Shown: piece by piece, positions 1 through 8,769 of the stretch
Layout of the letters: each line of letters opens with the position of its first letter
Numbering within the stretch: the first letter of the stretch is position 1
NCBI GenBank assembly: GCA_022482625.1
Contig: JAKVOU010000001.1
Location: 2,528,784-2,592,783 of the forward strand
Source: Spirochaetia bacterium
Lineage (GTDB): Bacteria; Spirochaetota; Spirochaetia; Sphaerochaetales; Sphaerochaetaceae
DNA: 64,000 nucleotides
Direction of reading: 5' to 3'
Notes under the pieces: generated by a model
What the model was told of the DNA's origin: nothing
Seen by the model: the letters and a program-made list of their open reading frames with translations, nothing else
The model's database searches: none
Made by a program: the position numbers and the translations under genes

Positions 1-1472
1 ATCAGGGACTGTGTCCTGCCGATGATTTCCGCAAGCGGATGGCCATCCCCATTCGCTTCCTTCCTGAACAGAAGCGTGATGATGAGGCAGATCATATCTG
101 CAAGGATCTTGCCCCGTACCGTACAGTCGGTCCACTTTGCAAGGGGAAGCAGCTTGAGATATGCCTTGGATGTCTTGAAGGCTCCTTCTATGTCGGCACG
201 GTCAAAGTAGCGGGAAAGAATGTCCTTGGGGGCAGCCCGGTAGTTTGCAATGAGTACGAAATATCCGAATTTCACTGTCAGGAAGTCCTTGTCCCTGGCA
301 CTTAGCTTCCCGTATGCATCCTCATCCCTCAGGATGCTGTCACGGAATCCCATGAGCGCATTTTCCTTGTCGACGAACGGATAGAGGAACATATGCGCAT
401 CAAAGAGCCTGCCCTCCTGGCAGGTCCCGAAATAAGTATGCCTGTTGCGGACAAATGCATATTTGCCCTTTGGGATCTGCTCCTTGTGCCTCCAGTACAG
501 TTCCTTGTATGGATATCCCTTCCTTGCCGGCATCCTCAGTATCAGGGACTTGTCCCCGCAGTCAGAAAACGCCCTTATGATTTCCTTTGATGCATATCCG
601 GCATCAAGGGTGAGGGAGCCGACGCTGATGCACAGGCTTGACTCCACGTCTTCCACGATGCCCATCACCGTGCTCACGTCAAGCAGGTTCCCCGGGATGA
701 TGTCGAACCATACCGGAAGGGAATGCCGTGCGTCCAGTACCAGGACAAGCCTCATCATGCAGGCGCTCCCATGTACCCCGTGGCTGCACAGTGCATCGAA
801 GGGATTGTCCGCCATGCTGTTCGGCAGGGGGGTCGAATCCACATAGCACGCATTGCCGAAACCAGGATCCTTCATCTTCATGAAGGACACGAACCCCTTG
901 AAGAATGCCATCTTCACACGGTCATCCCCCAGCAGGGAGAAGAAGCCCGAATCACAATGCAACGAGGCTGTCCCTATGTCATCAAGGAGGTAGGCTGCAA
1001 AGGACTTGTCCAGGAAGCTGTCACACGATATCGCACTTCCGTTCCTCAGTATCCCATGCAGGAGATGGGCATACACCCTCTGGAGGTCCTTTTTTTTCGT
1101 AAAGACGTCCTCCAGGAGCCCTGCCAGCCCCTGTTTCCTCAGAAACTCCAAAAGGAGATAGGCATCCCCGAAGACGGTGTGTACCTCCTTCTTCAGTTCC
1201 CCGTGCGACATGATCCTCCCGTCATCGTCATCAACGGGACTGAACTCATCCTTTTCCACATCATAGGAGACAAGGCCCCTGGTCGGAGAAACGAAGACCC
1301 CCCTTTTCTTTGCAGCATCAAGGAATATTATCTTCCCCAGCACTTCCCTTGAAATCTGCCTGGAATGATATTTCGCTCCACGGACGTAGGCAACGTCCTT
1401 GATCGAAGCCGAACCGGATATGAAATTGCCTGCGGCATCGCAACAAGTCTTCTGAGTTTTGATAAAAGCCAT
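1..1472 (-). CDS. IS4-type DDE transposase, 3' end beyond the window
   Basis: An open frame of 490 codons begins at the ATG at 1472 (AGAGG upstream) and is still open at base 1. The plus-strand frames over it are shadows. It is a cut-and-paste transposase of the IS4 group with a split DDE core. The first Asp lies in YVDSTPLPN, the second in LTLDAGYASKE, and the third region reads YFDRADIEGAFKTSK, which fits the Y-x2-R-x3-E-x6-K signature of that group exactly. It is visibly more GC-rich than the sugar genes beside it, like the second transposase at 55.8 kb, so it probably came from elsewhere. It has inserted in an ABC permease gene (fragment at 1578-1838). The inverted repeat at its right end should lie between 1473 and about 1578, but I could not identify it because the partner end is outside the window. 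Confidence 0.88.
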   Translation of the reverse strand, partial: MAFIKTQKTCCDAAGNFISGSASIKDVAYVRGAKYHSRQISREVLGKIIFLDAAKKRGVFVSPTRGLVSYDVEKDEFSPVDDDDGRIMSHGELKKEVHTVFGDAYLLLEFLRKQGLAGLLEDVFTKKKDLQRVYAHLLHGILRNGSAISCDSFLDKSFAAYLLDDIGTASLHCDSGFFSLLGDDRVKMAFFKGFVSFMKMKDPGFGNACYVDSTPLPNSMADNPFDALCSHGVHGSACMMRLVLVLDARHSLPVWFDIIPGNLLDVSTVMGIVEDVESSLCISVGSLTLDAGYASKEIIRAFSDCGDKSLILRMPARKGYPYKELYWRHKEQIPKGKYAFVRNRHTYFGTCQEGRLFDAHMFLYPFVDKENALMGFRDSILRDEDAYGKLSARDKDFLTVKFGYFVLIANYRAAPKDILSRYFDRADIEGAFKTSKAYLKLLPLAKWTDCTVRGKILADMICLIITLLFRKEANGDGHPLAEIIGRTQSL

Positions 1473-1577
1473 GTTCGCCTCTTAAGTAGTCCCTTATATC
1501 ACTACATAATATACAGCGTATTACAACTTATATCAATAATTCAAAAGAAAATATTCAAACTATTTGGAATGTAGTAC

Positions 1578-1838
1578 TACAAAATCATTCATCTAAGGAT
1601 AATTATTTTACTTGGCTTGCAAATTTGGAATGACTTCTTATTGCCTTTGCTTATTTTACAGAATCCCAAAAACTATACATTGCCATTGTCTACAATGCGT
1701 TTTTTCCAAGCGTATAACACTGCCTGGGGAAATATTCTTGCAGCTACGGTATTATCTTCCCTGCCGATGGTAATTGTTTTCTTTATTGGACAAAAACAGA
1801 TTGTACAAGGTGTTACATCTGGTGCAATCAAAGAATGA
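1578..1838 (+). pseudogene. C-terminal fragment of an ABC sugar permease (MalG type)
   Basis: This frame, open from just after a stop at 1572, encodes the last membrane segments of a carbohydrate ABC permease. It has IWNDFLLPLLIL followed by TLPL, a hydrophobic segment with LSSLPMVIVFFIGQ, and the family's C-terminal end with QGVTSGAIKE. The N-terminal membrane segments and the EAA loop are missing, and no in-frame ATG with a ribosome site precedes the homology. The insertion element to the left evidently removed the 5' part. The intact gene would have belonged to a binding-protein sugar importer feeding the GH31 enzyme 16 bases downstream. Any upstream transporter genes are outside the window. 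Confidence 0.8.
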
Positions 1839-1854
1839 TATGTAAGGAAAAAAT

Positions 1855-3879
1855 ATGGACGAAAAAATGCCATTCAGTGTTGAATCGACCAAGATAGTTT
1901 GGAAAAGTGGTCGAGAAACTGTTGTTGCCAGTGCTGTTTTGCCTGGTATTATTAGAATCAGAGCATGGTATGTTCCAACTTGTACCGACGATTATGTTAC
2001 TATTGAAGTTCCTCATGATCCAATAGATGCACATCTCGTACAATGTGCTGTGAACGATACTGGTACCGTACTTGTGGCTGATGACCTTCAATGTGAGATT
2101 TCAAATAGTGGACGCATTTCGTTTTTTCAGAATACAACCGGAGATAAATTACTTGAGGAAACAAATTGGTTGCCTACGAATCCGACTTTATTTCCTAAAA
2201 GTCGTACATATACACGCCTAGATGGCAAATGGGAAATACAGCAGCGGTTTTTACCGGTTCAAAATGAACATTTCTTTGGACTAGGGCAACATCGATGCGG
2301 AGTATATGATTATAAAGGCTCTGTAATCATGTTGCAGCAACAGAATGGTGAAACTTGTATTCCTTTTTTACTTTCTTCGCTTAAGTATGCTTTTGTTTGG
2401 AACAATCCTTCTTTAGGGAGAGTTGAGTTAACTACAAACCATACTTGTTGGATAGCAGAAAATGCTCGGAAAATTGATTATTATGTCATTACTGGAATGG
2501 ATTTCTCACAGATTTATGCAAGATATGTTGATTTGGTAGGGCATGCGCCACAGTTACCATATTGGGCAACAGGATTTTGGCAAAGCAAACTTCGATATAC
2601 TTCCCAAGCTGAGGTGGTTTCGGTTGTAAAGAAGTATCAGGAAAAGCATATTCCTTTATCAGCAATTGTCATTGACTATTTGCACTGGACGAAGATGGGC
2701 GATTTTACTTGGGACCCAAACTGCTGGCCTTCTCCAAAAGATATGGTACAGACTTTGAAAGAGGCAAATGTTACGGTTATTGCTTCTATTTGGCCCGCGG
2801 TAAATCCTCATTCCGTCAATGCAAAAGAATTTTCTGACAAAGGGTATCTGGTTGAGGCAAAGAAGGGAGTAAACAATTTCTTTCCGTTTACGGATACGAA
2901 TGATATCCCGCCTGTAATAATGCACTACTATGATAGTACAAATCCTGCAGCAAGGAATTTCCTGTGGGAAAAGATCAAATCAATGTACTATGATATCGGG
3001 ATTACAAATTATTGGCTTGATGCCTGTGAACCTGAAATTGAACCCTATACGATGGATAACTTGCTGTTTTATCTCGGGGAGGGGGATGCCGTAGGCAATT
3101 TGTATCCGCTTTGCCATCAACAGGGGATTTTTGAATCACTGAGCAAGCTTGGTATAAAAGATACGGTACTGCTCTGCCGGTCCGGATGGCTAGGATCACA
3201 ACGATATGCATCAGCCCTTTGGTCTGGTGATATTTTATCTGATTGGCAGACTTTTTCCCAACAGATCCATATTGGTCTGAATGTCGGTTTGAGCGGTATT
3301 CCTTGGTGGACTTCTGATATCGGAGGTTTTCTCAATGGGAACATCCATGATAAGGATTTTCATGAATTGCTTGTACGGTGGTTTGAGTTCGGCGTATTCT
3401 GTCCTATCTGTAGACTGCATGGCAACCGGGAACCGAGATCAACGGTCTTGACTGAATCAGGAGCAGACAATGAAATCTGGTCCTTTGGCGAAGATGTCTA
3501 TACCATATTGAAAAAAATGCTTTGTATACGAGAACGATTGAGGCCCTATATCTATCAGGAAATGAAAAAGGCTGCTGATTTTGGCTTGCCAATGATGCGT
3601 CCTCTGTTTTTTGACTATATGCAGGATGCAATTTGTTGGTCTGTTGATGATGAATATTTGTTTGGTTCTTCTTTGATAGTTGCTCCTGTACATGAGAAGG
3701 GTGCAAGGAAACGAAAGGTCTATCTTCCGAAAAATACCCGATGGATTGATGCTTGGACAGGTGATTCTATTATTGGGGGAACATGGTTCACTGCTGCTGC
3801 AGAGCTTGATGATATTCCGGTTTTTATAAAAGAACACGCTGATGGAATGTTAGCAGAGGTCTTTGAGAAGGAAGAATAA
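1855..3879 (+). CDS. glycoside hydrolase family 31 (alpha-glucosidase/alpha-xylosidase type)
   Basis: This 674-residue retaining alpha-glycosidase starts at an ATG preceded by AAGGAAA. It has the N-terminal beta-sandwich with FFGLGQHRCG near 140-150, then the TIM barrel. The catalytic nucleophile is Asp389 in WLDACEPE and the general acid/base is Asp459 in WSGD. The substrate-loop motif GIPWWTSDIGG follows, and then a C-terminal beta domain. There is no signal peptide, so it should act in the cytoplasm on an imported alpha-linked oligosaccharide. It follows the broken sugar permease and is convergent with a LacI regulator, which suggests a maltose-, isoprimeverose- or similar alpha-glycoside locus. 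Family assignment is firm; whether it removes glucose or xylose cannot be told from sequence alone. Confidence 0.93.
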   Translation: MDEKMPFSVESTKIVWKSGRETVVASAVLPGIIRIRAWYVPTCTDDYVTIEVPHDPIDAHLVQCAVNDTGTVLVADDLQCEISNSGRISFFQNTTGDKLLEETNWLPTNPTLFPKSRTYTRLDGKWEIQQRFLPVQNEHFFGLGQHRCGVYDYKGSVIMLQQQNGETCIPFLLSSLKYAFVWNNPSLGRVELTTNHTCWIAENARKIDYYVITGMDFSQIYARYVDLVGHAPQLPYWATGFWQSKLRYTSQAEVVSVVKKYQEKHIPLSAIVIDYLHWTKMGDFTWDPNCWPSPKDMVQTLKEANVTVIASIWPAVNPHSVNAKEFSDKGYLVEAKKGVNNFFPFTDTNDIPPVIMHYYDSTNPAARNFLWEKIKSMYYDIGITNYWLDACEPEIEPYTMDNLLFYLGEGDAVGNLYPLCHQQGIFESLSKLGIKDTVLLCRSGWLGSQRYASALWSGDILSDWQTFSQQIHIGLNVGLSGIPWWTSDIGGFLNGNIHDKDFHELLVRWFEFGVFCPICRLHGNREPRSTVLTESGADNEIWSFGEDVYTILKKMLCIRERLRPYIYQEMKKAADFGLPMMRPLFFDYMQDAICWSVDDEYLFGSSLIVAPVHEKGARKRKVYLPKNTRWIDAWTGDSIIGGTWFTAAAELDDIPVFIKEHADGMLAEVFEKEE

Positions 3880-3938
3880 GGGAAGGCAATATCCGGTAGT
3901 CGATGCTCGGGCTTATCGGTTTGTTTCTGTCCTGCCCA

Positions 3939-5030
3939 TCAGGTGTTTTCTGTTTCGAATTCGATTTCCGCGAATGCGAGCTGGTTTTTATACAGCTGGC
4001 AATTTTCAGAAAGTATTAATTCCTGTATAAGCTGGATATCCTTATGGGGCTTGCATCCGGACTTGAGTATCTGTTCAAGTACTTTGACGACATAGAAACC
4101 CTGCTGGATGGGATTTTGAAAGATGATTGCACTTATCATATTTTTGGCAAAGTAGGTCTCATAACCTGGAAAAGTGTCATGTAGTACTACGTTCGGGAAA
4201 GGTGCCCCTTTCTTATTCAGGACATCCATAAGTAGCTGGTTGAGAGGTGGGATCAGATATATGCCGTCATATTCGGTATTTAACTTCTGAAATATTTCGA
4301 TCATCAGGCTGCTTTTTGTTTGTTTGGTATCAAGAGTGAGTACTTCACTATGGATGAGAGGATATTTGCGATGGATGGTTTGTAGAAAACCATCCAATCG
4401 CTGTCCATTGATTCTACTTGCTTGTTTGGATTTTGCTATGTCATCCGAGATAACCAAGAGGTCTGCATGTTTCTTGACGGTTTTTCCTAGGAATTCTCCT
4501 GCTAGGCAACCGCTGCCGACATAATCAGGACCGATGTAACAAAGGCGCTTTGAATGTTCGGCATCAATGTTGAAAAGTACGTATGGAACCTTATTCTTTT
4601 CAAGCATGGAAAAGATTGCTTTCATATCATATGTTTCATTATTTACGATGCCGACGATGTCCACACCTTCGGAAATGACAGTATGTAGAGTTTCGAGATA
4701 TTTTTCCGTATCCTTTTGAGGAAGCCGAATATAGTCGACAAAATAGTTGAAAGGCCTTATCTGTTTGCTTGCAAGTTGTATACCTTTGCCAATATGGTCC
4801 CAGAAAAAATCCGGTGAGTCGGTAGAAAAAAGTACGATACGTTTTATGACGCCTTGGACCAATGCCTGTGCGGCCAGATTCGTCTGATAACCGACACGGT
4901 CAGCATAGTCCAGGATACGTTTTTGGAGTTTGGGAGAGATACTTCCTTTGTCATGTAAAGCACGGTATACGGTCATTTGTCCGATGTGCAGGGCTTCTGC
5001 TATATCTTTTTGTGTCGTTACTTTTTTCAT
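3939..5030 (-). CDS. LacI-family transcriptional regulator
   Basis: The 363-residue start at 5030 (MKKVTTQKDIAEAL) is preferred. The open frame extends 47 codons further upstream, but that extension resembles no known LacI N-terminus. Residues 4-25 form the LacI helix-turn-helix (TQKDIAEALHIGQMTVYRAL), with an unusual TVYRAL in place of the common TVSRAL, followed by a hinge around KRILDYADRVGYQTN. The rest is a periplasmic-binding-protein-like sugar sensor with ADLLVISDD and a long C-terminal lobe. It is convergent with the GH31 gene and divergent from a second LacI gene. It may regulate the damaged glycoside locus, but the target cannot be assigned with certainty. Confidence 0.88.
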   Translation of the reverse strand: MKKVTTQKDIAEALHIGQMTVYRALHDKGSISPKLQKRILDYADRVGYQTNLAAQALVQGVIKRIVLFSTDSPDFFWDHIGKGIQLASKQIRPFNYFVDYIRLPQKDTEKYLETLHTVISEGVDIVGIVNNETYDMKAIFSMLEKNKVPYVLFNIDAEHSKRLCYIGPDYVGSGCLAGEFLGKTVKKHADLLVISDDIAKSKQASRINGQRLDGFLQTIHRKYPLIHSEVLTLDTKQTKSSLMIEIFQKLNTEYDGIYLIPPLNQLLMDVLNKKGAPFPNVVLHDTFPGYETYFAKNMISAIIFQNPIQQGFYVVKVLEQILKSGCKPHKDIQLIQELILSENCQLYKNQLAFAEIEFETENT

Positions 5031-5152
5031 AATGGCAATAGTATAGCTCAATTTTGTGCTTTGATGCAGAAAAAATGAATTGAATATAGGAAAAGGTAGT
5101 ATCTTTTTAGGAATCCAGCAGGTTGTCTGGCATTGCCCTGTAAAAATTTTTC

Positions 5153-5203
5153 TTGACAAATTTCCGATCACGATAAAGAATAAAACAGAAAGGGAACGTT
5201 CCC
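5153..5203 (+). promoter_or_regulatory. promoter region with perfect LacI-type operator
   Basis: A TTGACA box at 5153-5158 is followed about 17 bases later by an A/T-rich -10-like region. Immediately downstream is the perfect 12-base palindrome GGGAACGTTCCC at 5192-5203, with the central CG step typical of LacI/GalR operators. It lies 30 bases before the TTG start of the LacI gene at 5234. A repressor bound there would block this gene and the co-directional hydrolase and TctCBA genes, so autoregulation is the simplest reading. Confidence 0.65.
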
Positions 5204-5233
5204 ATTTCTAAGAAAGATAATAAGGAGTAACTC

Positions 5234-6229
5234 TTGAGTTCAACTATTCTGGATATTGCAAAGGCCTGTGGATATTCGAAGACTACCGTTTCAAGGGCTT
5301 TCATTGACCCTGAGAAAGTCTCGATGAAGGCACGGAAGGCAATTTATTGTACAGCAAGAGAGTTGAATTATACACCGGATGCAATAGCAAGAGCCATGGT
5401 CAGGAAGAAAACTGATAATATTGGTTTTATAATTCATGACCAGCAGTATCCTGTAGTACTGAATCCATTTTATTCACCAGTCTTCGAAGGTGTACTGGAA
5501 ACGGTAAAACAAAGAGGATATTCTGTATTTATTTCTACTGAAAGTGATATACATCTTCCTGATGGACAAGTATATATGAAGAAACAAATGGATGGTGTCA
5601 TTATCTGTGGGCAAGCTGATGAAGAAACAGTAAGAAGCTTCAGAAGTCAGAATATTCCATTGGTTATCCTGAACAATTATCTTGATATGGAAGACCTGCT
5701 TTGTATTACAGTCGATAACTATGAAGGATCAAGGCAAGCAATCGACTACCTTGTCGGACAGGGACATCGCAAGATTGCCATCGTTTCCGGACAATTTTCT
5801 CCCTATGTCTACACTGAAAGATATCGGGGATACATAGACAGTATGGCGGGCTCCGGATTACCGATCAGACAAGACTACATCAAGACCGTAAAACCTGACA
5901 TACAAAGTTCAATGGCAGTAGGCAATGAGCTGCTTTCCCTTGCTGATAGGCCAACTGCTATTTTTGCTACCAATGATGTCATTGCAATCGGGATTATGAA
6001 AGCTGCCTTACGCCATGGGTATGCTATTCCTGATGATCTCATGATTATTGGTTTTGACGATAGTGATTACAGTGAAATAGTGGAACCGGAGCTTACGACC
6101 GTACGTATAGATAAGTTTGAATTAGGAAAAATTGCTACGCAACGTTTGATTGGCCTTATTGAAGGAGATGCACCGCAAAAGGAAACCATACGGCTCAAGA
6201 CGACACTTATCCATCGGGCTACAGCATAA
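5234..6229 (+). CDS. LacI-family transcriptional regulator, TTG start
   Basis: This 331-residue regulator begins at a TTG six bases after AAGGAG (5222-5227); no ATG start fits. Residues 5-25 carry the DNA-binding helices (ILDIAKACGYSKTTVSRAF), followed by the hinge ARELNYTPDAIARAM and a two-lobed sugar-binding domain containing VIICGQADE, GHRKIAIVSGQF and a classic ATNDVIAIGIM stretch. It is first in a run of co-directional genes (MBL-fold hydrolase, TctC, TctB, TctA) and overlaps or nearly abuts the next start. A palindrome upstream probably serves autoregulation. The ligand is presumably the organic acid or a product of the linked transporter. Confidence 0.9.
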   Translation: MSSTILDIAKACGYSKTTVSRAFIDPEKVSMKARKAIYCTARELNYTPDAIARAMVRKKTDNIGFIIHDQQYPVVLNPFYSPVFEGVLETVKQRGYSVFISTESDIHLPDGQVYMKKQMDGVIICGQADEETVRSFRSQNIPLVILNNYLDMEDLLCITVDNYEGSRQAIDYLVGQGHRKIAIVSGQFSPYVYTERYRGYIDSMAGSGLPIRQDYIKTVKPDIQSSMAVGNELLSLADRPTAIFATNDVIAIGIMKAALRHGYAIPDDLMIIGFDDSDYSEIVEPELTTVRIDKFELGKIATQRLIGLIEGDAPQKETIRLKTTLIHRATA

Positions 6230-6240
6230 GGATGATAGAA

Positions 6241-7191
6241 ATGGAAGCAATTTTTCTTGATGTGGGATATGGAGATGCAGTTATTTTTCATGATAATGGG
6301 CATTATGGCATCATTGATGGTGGCAGCGCACTGGCAGCAGAATATGAAAATTTCCCGCATCGCATGCCGATAGGGGATTTCTTGGCTGCCCATGATATTG
6401 TACAGGTTGATTTCATCATGCTTACGCATATTCATGAAGATCATATCTGTGGCATTGAGAAGGTGATGGACAGATTGGAAATCGGTTGTCTGGTCGTACC
6501 TTATTTGCCTGACGTCGAAGGTAAGGATGATATCTGTCTGGATACAAAGTTGACGAACCTGGCCCTTTATACCCAAGCATTGAATGCCTATAAGCACATC
6601 CTTTCTATGGCGAAGAGACGTAACATAAGCATACACGTTGCCAATGCCGGTATGAAAGAAGACTTGCTGGGCATGTCGGTTTCCATATTGGCTCCGATAC
6701 AACAGGATGCACATGAGTACCAAGAAAGGCTTGAAAGAGTTTTTGGAATAAGAGATAAAAATGTGTTGGAGAAGCAGATAGTCGCATTAGACAGGGATTC
6801 AAACCGGATGAGTCTCGTTGCTGATTTTGAATATGAAGATATCAATATGGTGTTGGCGGCAGACAATGTACCTTCCAATTGGAGTGAGGATATTTTTTCT
6901 TTTATTCAAAATGGGAACGTTCTCAAATTACCTCATCACGGGCAACCTGATGCTGTGGATACCAGGTTGCTTGAAGCGATAAGCAATACCATGATCATTA
7001 CCTGTTCTTCGTCGGACAGGAGAAACAACAGTGCGAACAGGAAGGTTTATGAACAACTGGCACAGAAAGACGGTATGGATTTCCTTTTTACCGATGAAGT
7101 TGAATATTTGCCATTTTTCAAAAGGGAGAACAGGGATTTCAACAGTTTTTCTCTGTTTGTTGCTGATAATGAAATCAAGGTCATTTTATGA
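6241..7191 (+). CDS. metallo-beta-lactamase-fold hydrolase, ComEC C-domain-like
   Basis: This is a stand-alone cytoplasmic MBL-fold enzyme of about 316 residues. The metal-binding THIHEDH motif is at residues 62-68. A second site is suggested by VLAADN and by LKLPHHGQPDA, a combination typical of the ComEC/Rec2 C-terminal nuclease-like domain and related lactonases. The start at 6241 is chosen because AAGGATG (6228-6234) sits correctly before it; the ATG at 6232 lies within that ribosome site. There are no membrane segments, so this is not ComEC itself. It lies between a LacI regulator and a tripartite organic-acid transporter, which suggests a small-molecule hydrolase such as a lactonase or phosphodiesterase. 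The substrate is unknown. Confidence 0.8.
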   Translation: MEAIFLDVGYGDAVIFHDNGHYGIIDGGSALAAEYENFPHRMPIGDFLAAHDIVQVDFIMLTHIHEDHICGIEKVMDRLEIGCLVVPYLPDVEGKDDICLDTKLTNLALYTQALNAYKHILSMAKRRNISIHVANAGMKEDLLGMSVSILAPIQQDAHEYQERLERVFGIRDKNVLEKQIVALDRDSNRMSLVADFEYEDINMVLAADNVPSNWSEDIFSFIQNGNVLKLPHHGQPDAVDTRLLEAISNTMIITCSSSDRRNNSANRKVYEQLAQKDGMDFLFTDEVEYLPFFKRENRDFNSFSLFVADNEIKVIL

Positions 7192-7218
7192 TCTCAAAAT
7201 AAAAGGAGAAAATGAAGT

Positions 7219-8184
7219 ATGAAAAGAACAATGACAATTCTATTGTCTCTGCTTCTCGTCTGTGGTTCGGTTTTTGCCCAAGGAAAGACAGAAAAGCCTT
7301 TCCCGAGCAAGCAAGTCACGATCATCATGCCTTGGGGTCTTGGAGGAGGTCCGGATACCATAGCAAGGAAAGTTGCCTCATATGGGGAAAAATATCTAGG
7401 GCAACCGGTGATTGTAGAAAACAAATGCGGTGGCGCCGGAACGATTGCAATGGATGCTCTCATGCAGGCTCCTGATGATGGATATACCATGGTCTGCAGT
7501 AATGGGCCGTTGTTTTCCCTGACGCCTGCTTTTGTTCCTGTTGATTATACACTGAAGGACATTACTCCTCTCATTGGAATGCGAATTGTCGAATTCGTGA
7601 TACTTTCCAATCCAAGTTCCAGCGGTATCCATACCTTGGAAGAACTGATTGCCGCAGGTAAGAGCGGCAAGCATATCAAGTATGCTACTACCGGAGGCCC
7701 TGGAAATGACAGTTATACGATGATTTCCGTACTTTTCAAGAAGCTTGGAATTGAAGCTGAGGCTGTACCATACGACGGCGGCCAGGATGCAATCAATGCA
7801 CTTGTCGGCGGACATGTCGATATTGCAATCGGTTCCCCTCCTGTGTATAGGGATTATGTCAGAAATGGACAACTGGCTTGTCTCGGTACCTTCATTCCTG
7901 AGGGGATTGAGGTAGAAGGAATCGGGAAGATTCCATCGTTCAAGGAACAGGGAATTGATACCGAATTTACCGGAATGGACTATTTTGCTGTCAAAAATTC
8001 TGTCCCGGAGGATCGAAAAGCCATCCTGACCAAATATGTCAAGGATGTATATGCTGATCCGGAATTCCAGGCGTTTATGGAATCCCTCGGCATGCAGGCT
8101 TGGGATGCGACTGAGGATGAAATCAAAGAGAAGATTACACTTCAGACAGAAGCAATGGACAAGTATATCAAGCTTATCAAGTAG
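7219..8184 (+). CDS. tctC: TctC/Bug-family solute-binding protein (TTT system 1)
   Basis: This 321-residue periplasmic binding protein has a signal peptide in residues 1-21 (hydrophobic LLSLLLVCGSVFA, cleavage before QG). The Bug-family signature follows: MPWGLGGGPDTIAR near 35-48, then a conserved NKCGGAGTIAMD and ATTGGPGNDSYT. These proteins present carboxylates to a TctA/TctB membrane pair for cation-driven uptake. An AAGGAG site lies upstream, and a competing frame starting at 7212 is a shadow. It is followed by a hairpin, then tctB and tctA, giving the usual C-B-A order. The ligand is not predictable. Confidence 0.92.
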   Translation: MKRTMTILLSLLLVCGSVFAQGKTEKPFPSKQVTIIMPWGLGGGPDTIARKVASYGEKYLGQPVIVENKCGGAGTIAMDALMQAPDDGYTMVCSNGPLFSLTPAFVPVDYTLKDITPLIGMRIVEFVILSNPSSSGIHTLEELIAAGKSGKHIKYATTGGPGNDSYTMISVLFKKLGIEAEAVPYDGGQDAINALVGGHVDIAIGSPPVYRDYVRNGQLACLGTFIPEGIEVEGIGKIPSFKEQGIDTEFTGMDYFAVKNSVPEDRKAILTKYVKDVYADPEFQAFMESLGMQAWDATEDEIKEKITLQTEAMDKYIKLIK

Positions 8185-8205
8185 CATTGATTTTGTAATT
8201 GGATG

Positions 8206-8247
8206 AGTTGCATCAGAATTTTGGCCATACATGATTCTGCTGCAACT
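8206..8247 (+). promoter_or_regulatory. intercistronic hairpin between tctC and tctB (system 1)
   Basis: The arms AGTTGCATCAGAAT (8206-8219) and ATTCTGCTGCAACT (8234-8247) can pair over 14 positions with one mismatch. There is no strong T-tract, so it is likelier an RNA-processing or mRNA-protection hairpin, or a leaky attenuator, than a full terminator. Equivalent hairpins occur at the same place in the other two TTT operons of this window. Confidence 0.6.
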
Positions 8248-8264
8248 TGTTTTGGGTACTGTAT

Positions 8265-8729
8265 ATGAAAATCAAATATAATTCAGAAATGTTGTCAGGT
8301 GGAATCTTTACTTTGGTGGCTGCTGTGCTATGGCATCAGATTCCTAGCCAGATACCGACATTGGAAAAAACGGAAATCAATGCACAGACTATTCCTAAGA
8401 TTGCCATAGGGGGGCTTTTTATTTTTTCGGTCGTGTTGCTGCTGCAGGGACTGTTCTACTATCCAAAGAAGGAATTGGTCTTCAATGATGAACTCTATCA
8501 TTCACGGGGATTCAGAGATGCTATCCGTTCACTGGTCTATATTGGTATCGTCATTGGCTATCTTTTTATTTTTACAGCTTTTGGCTTTATCGTTTCTAAT
8601 ATTTTCTTGGTAGTTACGATATTGATTTATTATCATGCAAGAAAATGGTATTACTATGCAATTCCACTTGCAGTTGTTGGTATCGTCTATGCGGTGTTTT
8701 CAATCGGATTGCATGTCTCATTGCCATAA
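8265..8729 (+). CDS. tctB: TctB-family small membrane subunit (TTT system 1)
   Basis: This protein of about 154 residues has four hydrophobic segments, the expected size and layout for the poorly conserved TctB subunit. The N-terminus carries the segment with GGIFTLVAAVLWHQIP, which matches the usual TctB start, and two closely spaced helices follow around IGIVIGYLFIFTAFGFIV. The ATG at 8265 is chosen over the TTG at 8247, which lies inside the hairpin. Neither has a strong ribosome site, so translation may be modest. It acts with TctA in the inner membrane. Confidence 0.85.
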   Translation: MKIKYNSEMLSGGIFTLVAAVLWHQIPSQIPTLEKTEINAQTIPKIAIGGLFIFSVVLLLQGLFYYPKKELVFNDELYHSRGFRDAIRSLVYIGIVIGYLFIFTAFGFIVSNIFLVVTILIYYHARKWYYYAIPLAVVGIVYAVFSIGLHVSLP

Positions 8730-8769
8730 AAGCTGGGACAACCTGTCCATATAGAAGGAGGAGCTGCCT

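Noticed and set aside
22-1352. Several plus-strand frames in the first 1.4 kb
   Set aside because: They are antisense to the continuous minus-strand transposase frame, which has clear DDE and YREK motifs.
6913-6924. Second GGGAACGTTC-type site
   Set aside because: It lies within the hydrolase coding sequence, is imperfect, and its codons are explained by the protein; an internal operator is possible but unsupported.
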